Shown here in pieces: positions 9,078 to 16,656 of a stretch of DNA of 64,000 nucleotides (position 1 is its first letter; every line of letters starts with the position of its first letter). The position numbers and the translations under genes are program-made. Source of the DNA: CAZLPW01 sp964561495 (GTDB lineage Bacteria; Fidelibacterota; Marinisomatia; Marinisomatales; UBA1611); NCBI GenBank assembly GCA_964561495.1, contig CAZLPW010000001.1:62001-126000 (forward strand), read 5' to 3'. The notes beneath the pieces were generated by a model. That model had not been told where the DNA came from and ran no database searches. It saw nothing but the letters and a program-made list of their open reading frames with translations.

Positions 9078-9099
9078 GTTTTATAGAGAGGATTTTAAT

Positions 9100-9804
9100 T
9101 TGATTGAACAGTTAAAGCAGTTACAAGATATAGATACGAAATTACAAGATATTAGTGAACTTTTAGGGGATCTTCCTGAAAAAGTAGAAGAATTGGATGA
9201 ACAGGAAAGTAGACTTGTCCAGTCAATTGATGATAATCTTAGTTATTTAAAAAAATTGGAACTTGAATTAAGCAAAATTGATGTACGGAATTCTGAGGTT
9301 AATAATAAAATTGAAAAATTAAAAGATCAGTTATTTCTTGTTACAAATAATAAACAATATGACGCAATTATGAATGAGATTGATCATTTTAAAGAAGAAA
9401 ATAAATTAATTGAAAAACAAACATTAGAAATGATGGAAGAAAAAGATTCTTTAGATGGGCAAACATCAGAAATGCAATCACAGTTAGAAACTTTAACTTC
9501 AGATCTTGTTATTCGAAGAGAAAAACTAAATAACGCGATTTCAGAATCAGCCGATGAAAAATCTATATTGGATAAAAAAAGGACTAATCATGTTAACCAA
9601 GTTGATGAAAAAACATTTTTAGAATATGAAAAGGTTCTTAATGCCCGTGACGGTTTAGCAGTGGTTTCACTTTCTGGATATTCTTGTGGTGGATGTGGAG
9701 CACAAATTCCAATGCAGACTGTTTCGGAAATAAAATTAAAAACAATTCATAGATGTGGTGTTTGTGGTAGATTCTTGTATAATGAATCAAAAAAAATAAA
9801 TTAA
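9100..9804 (+). CDS. Coiled-coil protein with C-terminal C4 zinc ribbon (zf-RING_7 / CdsZ-like)
   Basis: This protein has a long antiparallel coiled coil (about residues 5-180) and a C-terminal four-cysteine zinc ribbon: CGGCGAQIP, then CGVCGRFLY. That architecture is Pfam zf-RING_7, which includes chlamydial CT398/CdsZ and actinobacterial proteins encoded near RNase H and rnpB. The molecular role is not firmly known; nucleic-acid or secretion-related roles have been proposed. The frame opens at a GTG at 9070, inside a hairpin. I choose the TTG at 9100 because GAGAGGA (9086-9092) sits 7 nt upstream, giving 234 residues. The stop is only 9 bp from the RNase P RNA, so the two may share a transcript. 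Confidence 0.85.
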   Translation: MIEQLKQLQDIDTKLQDISELLGDLPEKVEELDEQESRLVQSIDDNLSYLKKLELELSKIDVRNSEVNNKIEKLKDQLFLVTNNKQYDAIMNEIDHFKEENKLIEKQTLEMMEEKDSLDGQTSEMQSQLETLTSDLVIRREKLNNAISESADEKSILDKKRTNHVNQVDEKTFLEYEKVLNARDGLAVVSLSGYSCGGCGAQIPMQTVSEIKLKTIHRCGVCGRFLYNESKKIN

Positions 9805-9813
9805 TGTAAAAAC

Positions 9814-10189
9814 AGATTAGCTGGTTGGATAGTTGCTCTCAAAATGTAATAATATTTTGGGGGAGGAAAGTCCGAGCACCGTAGAACAAAATGCCTCATA
9901 ATTAGAGGGACTTTTTTATAGAGTACGGAAAGTGCAACAGAAAATAAACCGCTTTGGTAAAGCAAAGTAAGGGTGAAAAGGTGGTGTAAGAGACCACCAG
10001 TCTTGAGTAAAATATCAAGAGCTTGTAAACCCCATTTGGTGCAAGATTGAATAGGTTTCAAGGTGTTGTTCGCACCGCTTGAGAAACGGGTAAATTGCTT
10101 GAGCTTAGTGGCGACACTATGCCTAGATAAATAACTATTACTATGATAATTATCATATGACAGAACTCGGCTTATAGACTGGCTAATCT
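9814..10189 (+). ncRNA. rnpB: RNase P RNA (bacterial type A-like)
   Basis: This is the catalytic RNA of RNase P, which matures tRNA 5' ends. Conserved core elements are present in order: GAGGAAAGTCCGAGC near 9863, ACAGAAA near 9935, AGGGTGAAAAGGTG near 9970, GTAAGAGACCACCAG near 9987, and the 3' ACAGAACTCGGCTTATAGACTGG near 10160. The ends pair as P1: AGATTAGC at 9814-9821 with GCTAATCT at 10182-10189. Length is about 376 nt. A T-rich tract follows P1 directly and can act as terminator. The gene starts 9 bp after the zinc-ribbon CDS. Exact ends are estimated from the P1 pairing. Confidence 0.95.
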
Positions 10190-10281
10190 TTTTTATTTAT
10201 ATTGTACGGGTTTTGTGTTTACTCTTTTTTATGTATATTTATTATTAAAGTTTTTTTTAATAATAAAATAGCACCCTAAAA
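10190..10281 (+). promoter_or_regulatory. rnpB 3' T-tract and AT-only inverted repeat before the acyl-CoA dehydrogenase gene
   Basis: A T-rich tract (10189-10200) follows the closing P1 strand of RNase P RNA and probably terminates it. Further down, TTTATTATTA (10238-10247) and TAATAATAAA (10258-10267) form a perfect 10-bp inverted repeat with an AAGTTTTTTT loop. Being pure A/T it is weak as a terminator. It lies where the next gene's promoter or leader should be. Confidence 0.35.
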
Positions 10282-11430
10282 ATGGATAATTTATTTTTTA
10301 ATGATGACCATGTTCTTATTCGTGACACTGTCAGAAAATTTGCTGATCAAGAAATTACACCTGTTGCAAGAGAAATGGATAAAAGAGGAGAATTCCCAAA
10401 AAAATTAGTTGAGAGAATGGCTCAATTAGGTTTAATGGGTTTTCATATTCCTAAAAAATATGGTGGAGCTGAACTTGATATGATTTCTTATGCTATGGTT
10501 ATTACAGAGCTAGCAAGAGCAGATGCATCAGTTGCTATCACAATGGCTGCTCATACATCTTTGGGGACGTTGCCACTTTTGATACTAGGAAACGATGAAC
10601 AAAAAAGAAAGTACTTACCCGAAATTGCTTCTGGTAAATCATTATCTGCTTTCGGACTTACAGAACCTGATTCAGGTAGTGATGCAGTGGCTTGTAAAAC
10701 AAAAGCAACACTACAAGGAGATTATTATATTGTTAATGGAGGAAAAATTTTTATCACAAATGCTGGCTATGCTAAACTGCTTACTTTTACATCTAGAATA
10801 GAACACAATGGATGTGATGTTGGCATTGGTGCTTTTATTATTCCAACAAGTATATCAGGTTTAGAGATTGGTCCAAAAGAGAATAAAATGGGTTGGTGTG
10901 CTAGTGATACAAGGCAGTTGTTTTTTAAAGAAATGAAAATACCTAAATCATCATTACTTGGAGATCCATCTACTGGTTTTAAAACCTTTTTGAAGACCCT
11001 GACATCTGGTAGAATATCTATTGGTGCATTATCAGTAGGTACTGCATTGGGTGCTTATGAAAAATCTTTAAAGTATTCAAAGGAACGAAAAGCTTTTAAT
11101 CGTTCAATAAACGAATTTCAACCAATTAGTTTTAAATTAGCAGATATGGCAACGGCTATCGAAGCATCAAAGCTATTGGTTTTTCATGCGGCATGGATGA
11201 AGGATCAAGGCTATGATATAAGAAAAGAATCTGCCATGGCCAAACTATTTGCAAGTGAAACAGCAATGAAAGTTACAACCGATGCGATTCAGATTCATGG
11301 AGGAAATGGATATGTTAAAGAATATGATGTGGAAAGATATTTTAGAGATGCAAAAATTCTTGAGATTGGTGAAGGTACCAGTGAAATACAACGGCTAATT
11401 ATAGCACGCGAATTATTGAAACTATATTAA
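10282..11430 (+). CDS. Acyl-CoA dehydrogenase
   Basis: This is an FAD-dependent acyl-CoA dehydrogenase that introduces the alpha,beta double bond in acyl-CoA degradation and passes electrons to ETF. The three family domains are in order: an N-terminal helical domain, a middle beta domain with FGLTEPDSGSD (flavin and substrate contact) and a C-terminal helical domain. The signature EIGEGTSEIQR contains the likely catalytic base Glu364. IHGGNGYVKEY is the usual FAD-binding block. At 382 residues it has the standard length of short/medium-chain and butyryl-CoA type enzymes; the exact substrate cannot be read from the sequence. No beta-oxidation partner genes adjoin. The next gene starts 4 bp after the stop, so they are probably co-transcribed. 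Confidence 0.92.
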   Translation: MDNLFFNDDHVLIRDTVRKFADQEITPVAREMDKRGEFPKKLVERMAQLGLMGFHIPKKYGGAELDMISYAMVITELARADASVAITMAAHTSLGTLPLLILGNDEQKRKYLPEIASGKSLSAFGLTEPDSGSDAVACKTKATLQGDYYIVNGGKIFITNAGYAKLLTFTSRIEHNGCDVGIGAFIIPTSISGLEIGPKENKMGWCASDTRQLFFKEMKIPKSSLLGDPSTGFKTFLKTLTSGRISIGALSVGTALGAYEKSLKYSKERKAFNRSINEFQPISFKLADMATAIEASKLLVFHAAWMKDQGYDIRKESAMAKLFASETAMKVTTDAIQIHGGNGYVKEYDVERYFRDAKILEIGEGTSEIQRLIIARELLKLY

Positions 11431-11434
11431 ATAT

Positions 11435-13741
11435 ATGTTACCAGGAAAAATTAACTTTCTCAGTTCAAATTTTTTTAATTTGGATAAGTATTGGAGACAA
11501 TATAGTATAATTATTTTTCTGGTAATTATAATTGCTTTCCTTTTCCCAAGTGGTAAAACTCTTCAATACTCATATCAATTGAATGATATAACGCGAGAAC
11601 CAATTATTGCACCAATTACGTTTGCAATACAAAAGTCAAAGGAACAGTTAAAAATTGAAAAAGATTTAGAATTAAAATCTGTTCCATTTATTTTTCATAG
11701 AAGAGATGATGTTGTCAATCTCCAAATAGATAGAGTAAGTAATTTTTTTAATATTGTAAATGATATTCGGATAGCATCCAGAAGGTTTGAAGAGTCTACA
11801 AGATTAGTCTATGAAAGACGATACCATAAACAATATGAAAAAGCCCGCTCAGTATTTGTATCTGATAGTGCTGAGTTAGCTAATCAATTAAATAAGCTTA
11901 AGGGTGAGTATCCATTTGTAAAAAATAATAATTCCTGGGAAGAATATTTACTACCTAAAATAGATGATATTGATAATGATAATCTTAGTATAGATAAAGA
12001 TAATATAATTAGGATTTGTAGAAATAGGTGGTCTGAAGGTATTTATGATATTTCGATTAATAGTATTCTTAGTGAAGAGATTACAATTAATCAGGGAGAT
12101 GTACCTGAATTAGTTCCTTTTGACAGATTTAATGATTTAGAAATGGCATGGACATTAGCACGGAAGGAATTACTCAACAGTTATTCGAGTCAAAGTAGCT
12201 TTAAAGATTTGGGCTACGATTTAATTGTTAGATTTATGAAGCCAAATATAAAATACGATTTGCAGGCGACAGAAAAAGTGCAAAATCAACGGTTAAAAAT
12301 GATCCCAAAATCTCGAGGTGTAATACTCAAAGATGAAATGATTGTTGATGCAAATACCAGAATAACTAATGATGTTTTACAAAAATTAAATTCTTTATCA
12401 TTTATAATATCAAAAAAACAAATATCATCAGAAATTGGGACTGTTTTTCTAGGGTATATAGGAAGATTTATACTTTTGTCGGTTATTTTTACGCTCTTTT
12501 ATACATTTTTAATCGTATATAGACCAGATACATTTCATGATTGGAAAATGGTGCTTCTTATTTCCATTATTTTTTTCCTACAAATTATTCTGGCTTATAT
12601 TTTTGTAATTCGTCTTAATTGGTCAGAGCTTCTTATTCCAGTTACTGTTGGAGCAATGGCATTAGCTATTTTATTTGATGTTCGGATTGGGTTAATTGCT
12701 ACAACATCGATGGTGGTTTTGATGACGTTAATGATGGGTCAAAATATTGATTTTGTTATTATTTCATTATTTACATCAACAATTGCTGTTTATAATATTC
12801 GTGATATTAGAAAACGCAGTCAACTTTTTATTACGATGTTTTCTTTGATGGGAGCTTCCGTAATTGTTGTTTTAGGGTTAGGTCTTTTTAAAGAACATAG
12901 CTGGTTATCTATGTTAGGAGATATTCAATTATTGTTGTTAAATAGTCTCTTTGCTCCATTATTAACTTATGGCTTTATTCATTTATTTGAAATTGGGTTT
13001 GGTGTTACTACAGATCTTAGTTTAATTGAATTGCTTGATTATAATCATCCATTGTTAAAAAAAGCCCAGCAAGAAACAAATGGGACCTTTAATCATAGTA
13101 TTGTTGTTGGTAATTTAGCAGAATCATGCGCAGCCGCTATTGGCGCGCATGCTTTATTATGTCGTGTTGGCGCGTACTATCATGATATTGGGAAAATGGT
13201 TAAATCAGATTATTTTATTGAAAATCAATATTTAGGTGAGAACCCACATGATGTATTGACTGCTACAATGAGTGCTAAAATTATTCGTAGCCATGTTAAT
13301 GATGGTTTAGCATTAGCTAAAGAATATGATTTACCTAAGATAGTTTCCGATTTTATTCCTATGCATCATGGGACAACCAGAGTAGAATACTTTTACCAGA
13401 TGGCTTTAAAACAAGAATCTGATAAAAAGAATGTTGATGAAAATCAATTTAGATATCCAGGACCCAAGCCAAATACAAAAGAGACGGGCATTTTAATGAT
13501 ATGCGAAGCAGTCGAAGCAGCTGTTAGATCTATTAAGAATCCTGATATTATTAAAATTGAAGCAATGATAAATAAAATAATTAAAGATAGAATTGATGAT
13601 GGCCAATTGGATGAGTGCCCGTTGACATTAGCTGAATTAAAAAAAATTGTTGGGACAGTTGATGGAAATTCAGGAATGTTGTCTGTTTTAAGAGGTATAT
13701 ATCATATAAGAATAGAATACCCAGATAAACCTATTAAATAA
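11435..13741 (+). CDS. 7TM-7TMR_HD family phosphohydrolase (PgpH-like, probable c-di-AMP phosphodiesterase)
   Basis: This inner-membrane protein has an N-terminal anchor (about residues 24-40), a large extracytoplasmic 7TMR-HDED domain (about 45-320), seven hydrophobic segments (about 340-525) and a cytoplasmic HD domain. The metal site is intact: an early HSIVVGNLAE His, HDIGK in GAYYHDIGKM, and later PMHHGTT. Listeria PgpH of this architecture hydrolyses c-di-AMP, so the same activity is inferred here. Length (768 residues) fits the family. The gene sits 4 bp after the acyl-CoA dehydrogenase and 8 bp before ybeY. The 7TM-HD, ybeY, mazG order resembles the common pgpH-ybeY pairing. No diadenylate cyclase is seen in the window. 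Confidence 0.9.
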   Translation: MLPGKINFLSSNFFNLDKYWRQYSIIIFLVIIIAFLFPSGKTLQYSYQLNDITREPIIAPITFAIQKSKEQLKIEKDLELKSVPFIFHRRDDVVNLQIDRVSNFFNIVNDIRIASRRFEESTRLVYERRYHKQYEKARSVFVSDSAELANQLNKLKGEYPFVKNNNSWEEYLLPKIDDIDNDNLSIDKDNIIRICRNRWSEGIYDISINSILSEEITINQGDVPELVPFDRFNDLEMAWTLARKELLNSYSSQSSFKDLGYDLIVRFMKPNIKYDLQATEKVQNQRLKMIPKSRGVILKDEMIVDANTRITNDVLQKLNSLSFIISKKQISSEIGTVFLGYIGRFILLSVIFTLFYTFLIVYRPDTFHDWKMVLLISIIFFLQIILAYIFVIRLNWSELLIPVTVGAMALAILFDVRIGLIATTSMVVLMTLMMGQNIDFVIISLFTSTIAVYNIRDIRKRSQLFITMFSLMGASVIVVLGLGLFKEHSWLSMLGDIQLLLLNSLFAPLLTYGFIHLFEIGFGVTTDLSLIELLDYNHPLLKKAQQETNGTFNHSIVVGNLAESCAAAIGAHALLCRVGAYYHDIGKMVKSDYFIENQYLGENPHDVLTATMSAKIIRSHVNDGLALAKEYDLPKIVSDFIPMHHGTTRVEYFYQMALKQESDKKNVDENQFRYPGPKPNTKETGILMICEAVEAAVRSIKNPDIIKIEAMINKIIKDRIDDGQLDECPLTLAELKKIVGTVDGNSGMLSVLRGIYHIRIEYPDKPIK

Positions 13742-13749
13742 GTAATATA

Positions 13750-14199
13750 ATGATTGAAGTTATTCAAGAGTGTGACCCATCATTAAAAGCGCCAAAGTTT
13801 GAAATAGTTAAAGAAATTGCAGAGTTTATACTTAAAGATAAATGTATTAAAAATGCTCATTTATCATTCATTTTTTGTTCTGATGATTTACTATCGAAAT
13901 TAAAAAAAAAATATTTTGGCGTAGATCAATTAACAGATGTAATTACATTTGACTTAAGTGAAAATGCGGGGGAGTTTCTAGAAGCAGAAATATATATTAA
14001 TTTAAAACGAGCATGGATTAATGCTAAAGAGTACGAACAAACTTTTAATGATGAAGTTACCCGCCTAATTATACATGGGCTACTACATCTTTTAGGTTTA
14101 AATGATCAAACTTATAATGAGAGAGCAGAAATGAAAAAATCAGAAGATCAGTATTTAAAAATAGTCAACAATATGTTATTTCCTGAGTTAAATGTATAA
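13750..14199 (+). CDS. ybeY: rRNA maturation endoribonuclease YbeY
   Basis: This is a metal-dependent RNase for 16S rRNA 3' maturation and ribosome quality control. The UPF0054 hallmark TDVITFDLS lies at residues 62-70, and the metal motif IIHGLLHLLGLND spans residues 107-119. In most YbeY proteins the motif is HGxLHLxGxDH with three His ligands. Here His109 and His113 are kept and Asp119 replaces the third His, as I recall for Bacteroidetes YbeY (HGxLHLxGxxD). That is a taxonomic marker rather than evidence of inactivation. Length (149) is typical. The stop overlaps the mazG start by 8 nt, implying translational coupling. Confidence 0.9.
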   Translation: MIEVIQECDPSLKAPKFEIVKEIAEFILKDKCIKNAHLSFIFCSDDLLSKLKKKYFGVDQLTDVITFDLSENAGEFLEAEIYINLKRAWINAKEYEQTFNDEVTRLIIHGLLHLLGLNDQTYNERAEMKKSEDQYLKIVNNMLFPELNV

Positions 14200-14977
14200 A
14201 AAAAGAATTTCTGACCAATTTATAAAATTAATTGAGATTGTAGAAAAATTACGTTCCCCAGATGGTTGTTCTTGGGATAAAAAGCAGACACCAAAATCGT
14301 TACTACCCTATTTTTTGGAAGAGACTTACGAAGTTATTGAAAGTGTCGACTCTGAAAACTGGGATAATTTAAAAGAAGAATTGGGAGATGTTCTTTTACA
14401 TGTTATTCTCCAAACTCAAATAGGTATTGAACATAATCGATTTAATTTTGTAGACCTATTAGATACAGTTAATAGGAAACTAATAAGTCGTCATCCATCT
14501 GTTTTTACTAATGATAAAACAAATACAGAACTGGATAATCAAAAAAAGAATTGGGAAGAATTAAAGCTCAAAGAACAAAATAGAAATTCCCGGTTAGATG
14601 GTGTCCCATTGACTTTGCCAGCATTAAATAGAGCTCAAAGATTACAGGAAAAAGCTTCTTATGCTGGTTTTGATTGGGATGATATAGGTTCTGTTTGGGA
14701 AAAAGTTGAAGAGGAAATCGAAGAATTAAAAGAGGCTCAATTAAGTGCAGATATAAAGTTAACGGAGGAAGAATTAGGAGACCTCTTATTCTCAATTGTT
14801 AATTTATCTCGATTTTTAAATATTAGCTCTGAAGATGCATTAAGGAATGCGAGTAAAAAATTTACAAATAGATTTTATAAATTAGAAAAAATTCTTTTAA
14901 AAGAAGGAAAAACTTTTAAAAATGTTTCATCAAAAGAGTTAAATGTGGTATGGGATAAAGTAAAAAAAGATATATGA
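14192..14977 (+). CDS. mazG: Nucleoside triphosphate pyrophosphohydrolase MazG
   Basis: MazG hydrolyses NTPs and dNTPs to NMP and PPi, acting in nucleotide-pool sanitation and ppGpp-linked starvation responses. Two tandem MazG domains are visible, as in the 263-residue E. coli enzyme. The first has EETYEVIES and LKEELGDVLLHVILQ; the second has EEEIEELKEAQ and EEELGDLLFSIVNLSR. The ExxE/ExxD metal ligands are present in both. CSWDKKQTPKSL near the N-terminus is the family signature. The start overlaps ybeY by 8 nt. The stop lies 2 bp from the stop of the convergent YjbQ gene, leaving no room for a conventional terminator. Confidence 0.92.
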   Translation: MYKKRISDQFIKLIEIVEKLRSPDGCSWDKKQTPKSLLPYFLEETYEVIESVDSENWDNLKEELGDVLLHVILQTQIGIEHNRFNFVDLLDTVNRKLISRHPSVFTNDKTNTELDNQKKNWEELKLKEQNRNSRLDGVPLTLPALNRAQRLQEKASYAGFDWDDIGSVWEKVEEEIEELKEAQLSADIKLTEEELGDLLFSIVNLSRFLNISSEDALRNASKKFTNRFYKLEKILLKEGKTFKNVSSKELNVVWDKVKKDI

Positions 14978-14979
14978 TA

Positions 14980-15402
14980 TTAATTAGATCCCATTACAGT
15001 AATTATTAAACTTCGGGTTGGTCCATTTGTCCGGTGTTCGCAAAGATAAATGCCTTGCCAAGTCCCTAATGTTAGTTTACCATCGTTTATAGGTATAAAA
15101 ATTGAAGAGCCAAGAATAGATGTTTTTAAATGTGCAGGCATATCATCTGGTCCTTCATTGCTATGTTTATAGTGGCTTTGATTTTCTGGTACAAGTCGAT
15201 TAAAGTAAGATTCGAAATCTTTTCTTACTAATCGATCCGAGTTTTCATTTAATGTTATAGAAGCAGACGTATGTTTAATAAATAAGTATAGTATACCGAT
15301 TTTCAATGATTTTATATATTCAATTTCTTTTAGTATTTCATTAGTTATTAAATAAAATCCTTTAGGTCTTGGTTTTAAAAAAATCGAGTTTTGTTTCCAC
15401 AT
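14980..15402 (-). CDS. YjbQ family protein (UPF0047)
   Basis: This 140-residue protein shows the UPF0047 pattern: HTSASITLNENSD at about residues 44-56, HSNEGPDDMPAHLKTSILGS at about 80-99, and GTWQGIYLCEHR near the C-terminus. The family forms trimers and some members show weak thiamine-phosphate synthase activity, hence the label 'secondary thiamine-phosphate synthase'; the true role is unresolved. It is the last gene of a five-gene minus-strand operon, starting 6 bp after the stop of the secreted GATase-like gene. Its fit there may be accidental, since it is a small cytoplasmic protein while the others are exported or membrane proteins. Confidence 0.85.
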   Translation of the reverse strand: MWKQNSIFLKPRPKGFYLITNEILKEIEYIKSLKIGILYLFIKHTSASITLNENSDRLVRKDFESYFNRLVPENQSHYKHSNEGPDDMPAHLKTSILGSSIFIPINDGKLTLGTWQGIYLCEHRTNGPTRSLIITVMGSN

Positions 15403-15408
15403 ATCGGA

Positions 15409-16656
15409 TTAAGTTTTTCTTTCTTTTTTTCGTGCTGCTGGGAACAGAATATTATTTAATATTAAACGGTAGCCAGGTGAATTTCGATGTAATTTTAAAT
15501 CTGTTGGAGGGTCCCCAACAAAATGTTGATAATCTTCAGGGTCATGCCCGCCATAAAAAGTAAATGTCCCTTTGCCAAATTTTCCATGTAGATATTTTAC
15601 CTGATCTGAAGCTGGATCTTCACCCATTATTATTATATGTGATTTTATACGATTTTTGTGGAACCCTGTTGTTTGACCCATGAAACCCTTAACAACACTA
15701 ACATGATTTTGAGTTAACATTGTTGGGATAGGATCATATTTTGCCGAGAATTCAAATAATGAAAAATAGTCTGCTTCTGCACCTCTGGTAACTGGGTTAT
15801 GGCTAGGTGGGTAATCAATATCTGAGAATTCATAGACCATTGGGTCGCTAATTAGTTTAAAATCTTTAAAAGCGAAAGTTTTCTCAAATTGTAGTTTTGA
15901 TTGTAATTCTCCCTCTATGCTTGTGCCATCAAACACTGAGTGGACTCCATCTAAATTTTCCATTGAAAGTGCTATATCATATGAATCGGTCGCAGAACAC
16001 ATTGCGAAGAGGAAACCACCACTACCAACAAAATCATTAATTTTTCTAGCGATAGCTTTTTTTTCTTCATGTACACTAATAAATCCAAACTGTTTTGCTA
16101 TTTCTTCATATTGTTTTTTTTGTTCTATATACCATCTTGAGTTATGATGACTTCGATAAAATTTTCCATATTGTCCTGTGAAATCTTCATGGTGTAGGTG
16201 TAACCAATCAAATTTAGAAAGGTTTCCCGCCAAAACTTTTTCATCCCATAAGGTTTCATAATTGACCTCAGCATATGTTAAGGCCAAAGTCACGGCATCA
16301 TCCCAGGGTTGTTTGTTTTCTGGAGTATATATTGCAATTTTAGGTGCTTTTTCTAAAAGAATTATATCCATATTATTTTGATCTATCTCAGAATAAATAG
16401 ACAATAACTTTTCTGGAGATATAAAACTAAAGGTTACACCGCGTAGTTTGCATTCTGTAATTATAAATTCGTGTGCATCGATTAAAAAGGATCCGCCTCG
16501 ATAATTCAGTAACCATTCAACATTAATGTTGTTTTCCAAGGAAAAAAAGGTGATCCCATACGATTTTAAATGATCATTTTGTGTTAAATCCATAGGAATA
16601 AGTAATTTTTGTCCAATACTTATTGTAAAAAAAAGAAAATAAAATAAACTTTTCAT
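15409..16656 (-). CDS. Secreted protein with degenerate class-I glutamine-amidotransferase-like fold
   Basis: This 415-residue protein has an N-terminal signal peptide (about residues 1-15). FCB relatives with the same N-terminal block (LLIPMDLTQNDHLKSYG, then WLLNYRGGSF) are, to my recollection, often labelled 'asparagine synthetase B'. That label looks wrong: there is no N-terminal Cys nucleophile and no PP-loop. Instead SGGFLFAMCSATDSYD (about residues 211-226) looks like a nucleophile-elbow region, and GKGTFTFYGGHDPEDY resembles the HPE end of amidotransferase-like domains, so a degenerate GATase1-like fold is inferred. It is the fourth gene of the DUF4159-DUF4175-TPR operon, with a 4-nt start/stop overlap with the TPR gene. 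Substrate unknown. Confidence 0.6.
   Translation of the reverse strand: MKSLFYFLFFTISIGQKLLIPMDLTQNDHLKSYGITFFSLENNINVEWLLNYRGGSFLIDAHEFIITECKLRGVTFSFISPEKLLSIYSEIDQNNMDIILLEKAPKIAIYTPENKQPWDDAVTLALTYAEVNYETLWDEKVLAGNLSKFDWLHLHHEDFTGQYGKFYRSHHNSRWYIEQKKQYEEIAKQFGFISVHEEKKAIARKINDFVGSGGFLFAMCSATDSYDIALSMENLDGVHSVFDGTSIEGELQSKLQFEKTFAFKDFKLISDPMVYEFSDIDYPPSHNPVTRGAEADYFSLFEFSAKYDPIPTMLTQNHVSVVKGFMGQTTGFHKNRIKSHIIIMGEDPASDQVKYLHGKFGKGTFTFYGGHDPEDYQHFVGDPPTDLKLHRNSPGYRLILNNILFPAARKKERKT

Noticed and set aside
9801..10061. Minus-strand ORF opposite the RNase P RNA
   Set aside because: It lies antisense to conserved rnpB core elements and has no protein-family features.
10238..10267. Perfect 10-bp inverted repeat as terminator
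   Set aside because: The stem is purely A/T with a T-rich loop and no following T-run; thermodynamically weak.
15409..16656. Asparagine synthetase B
   Set aside because: Homologues may carry this label, but there is no N-terminal nucleophile Cys, no synthetase ATP-binding loop, and the protein has a signal peptide.
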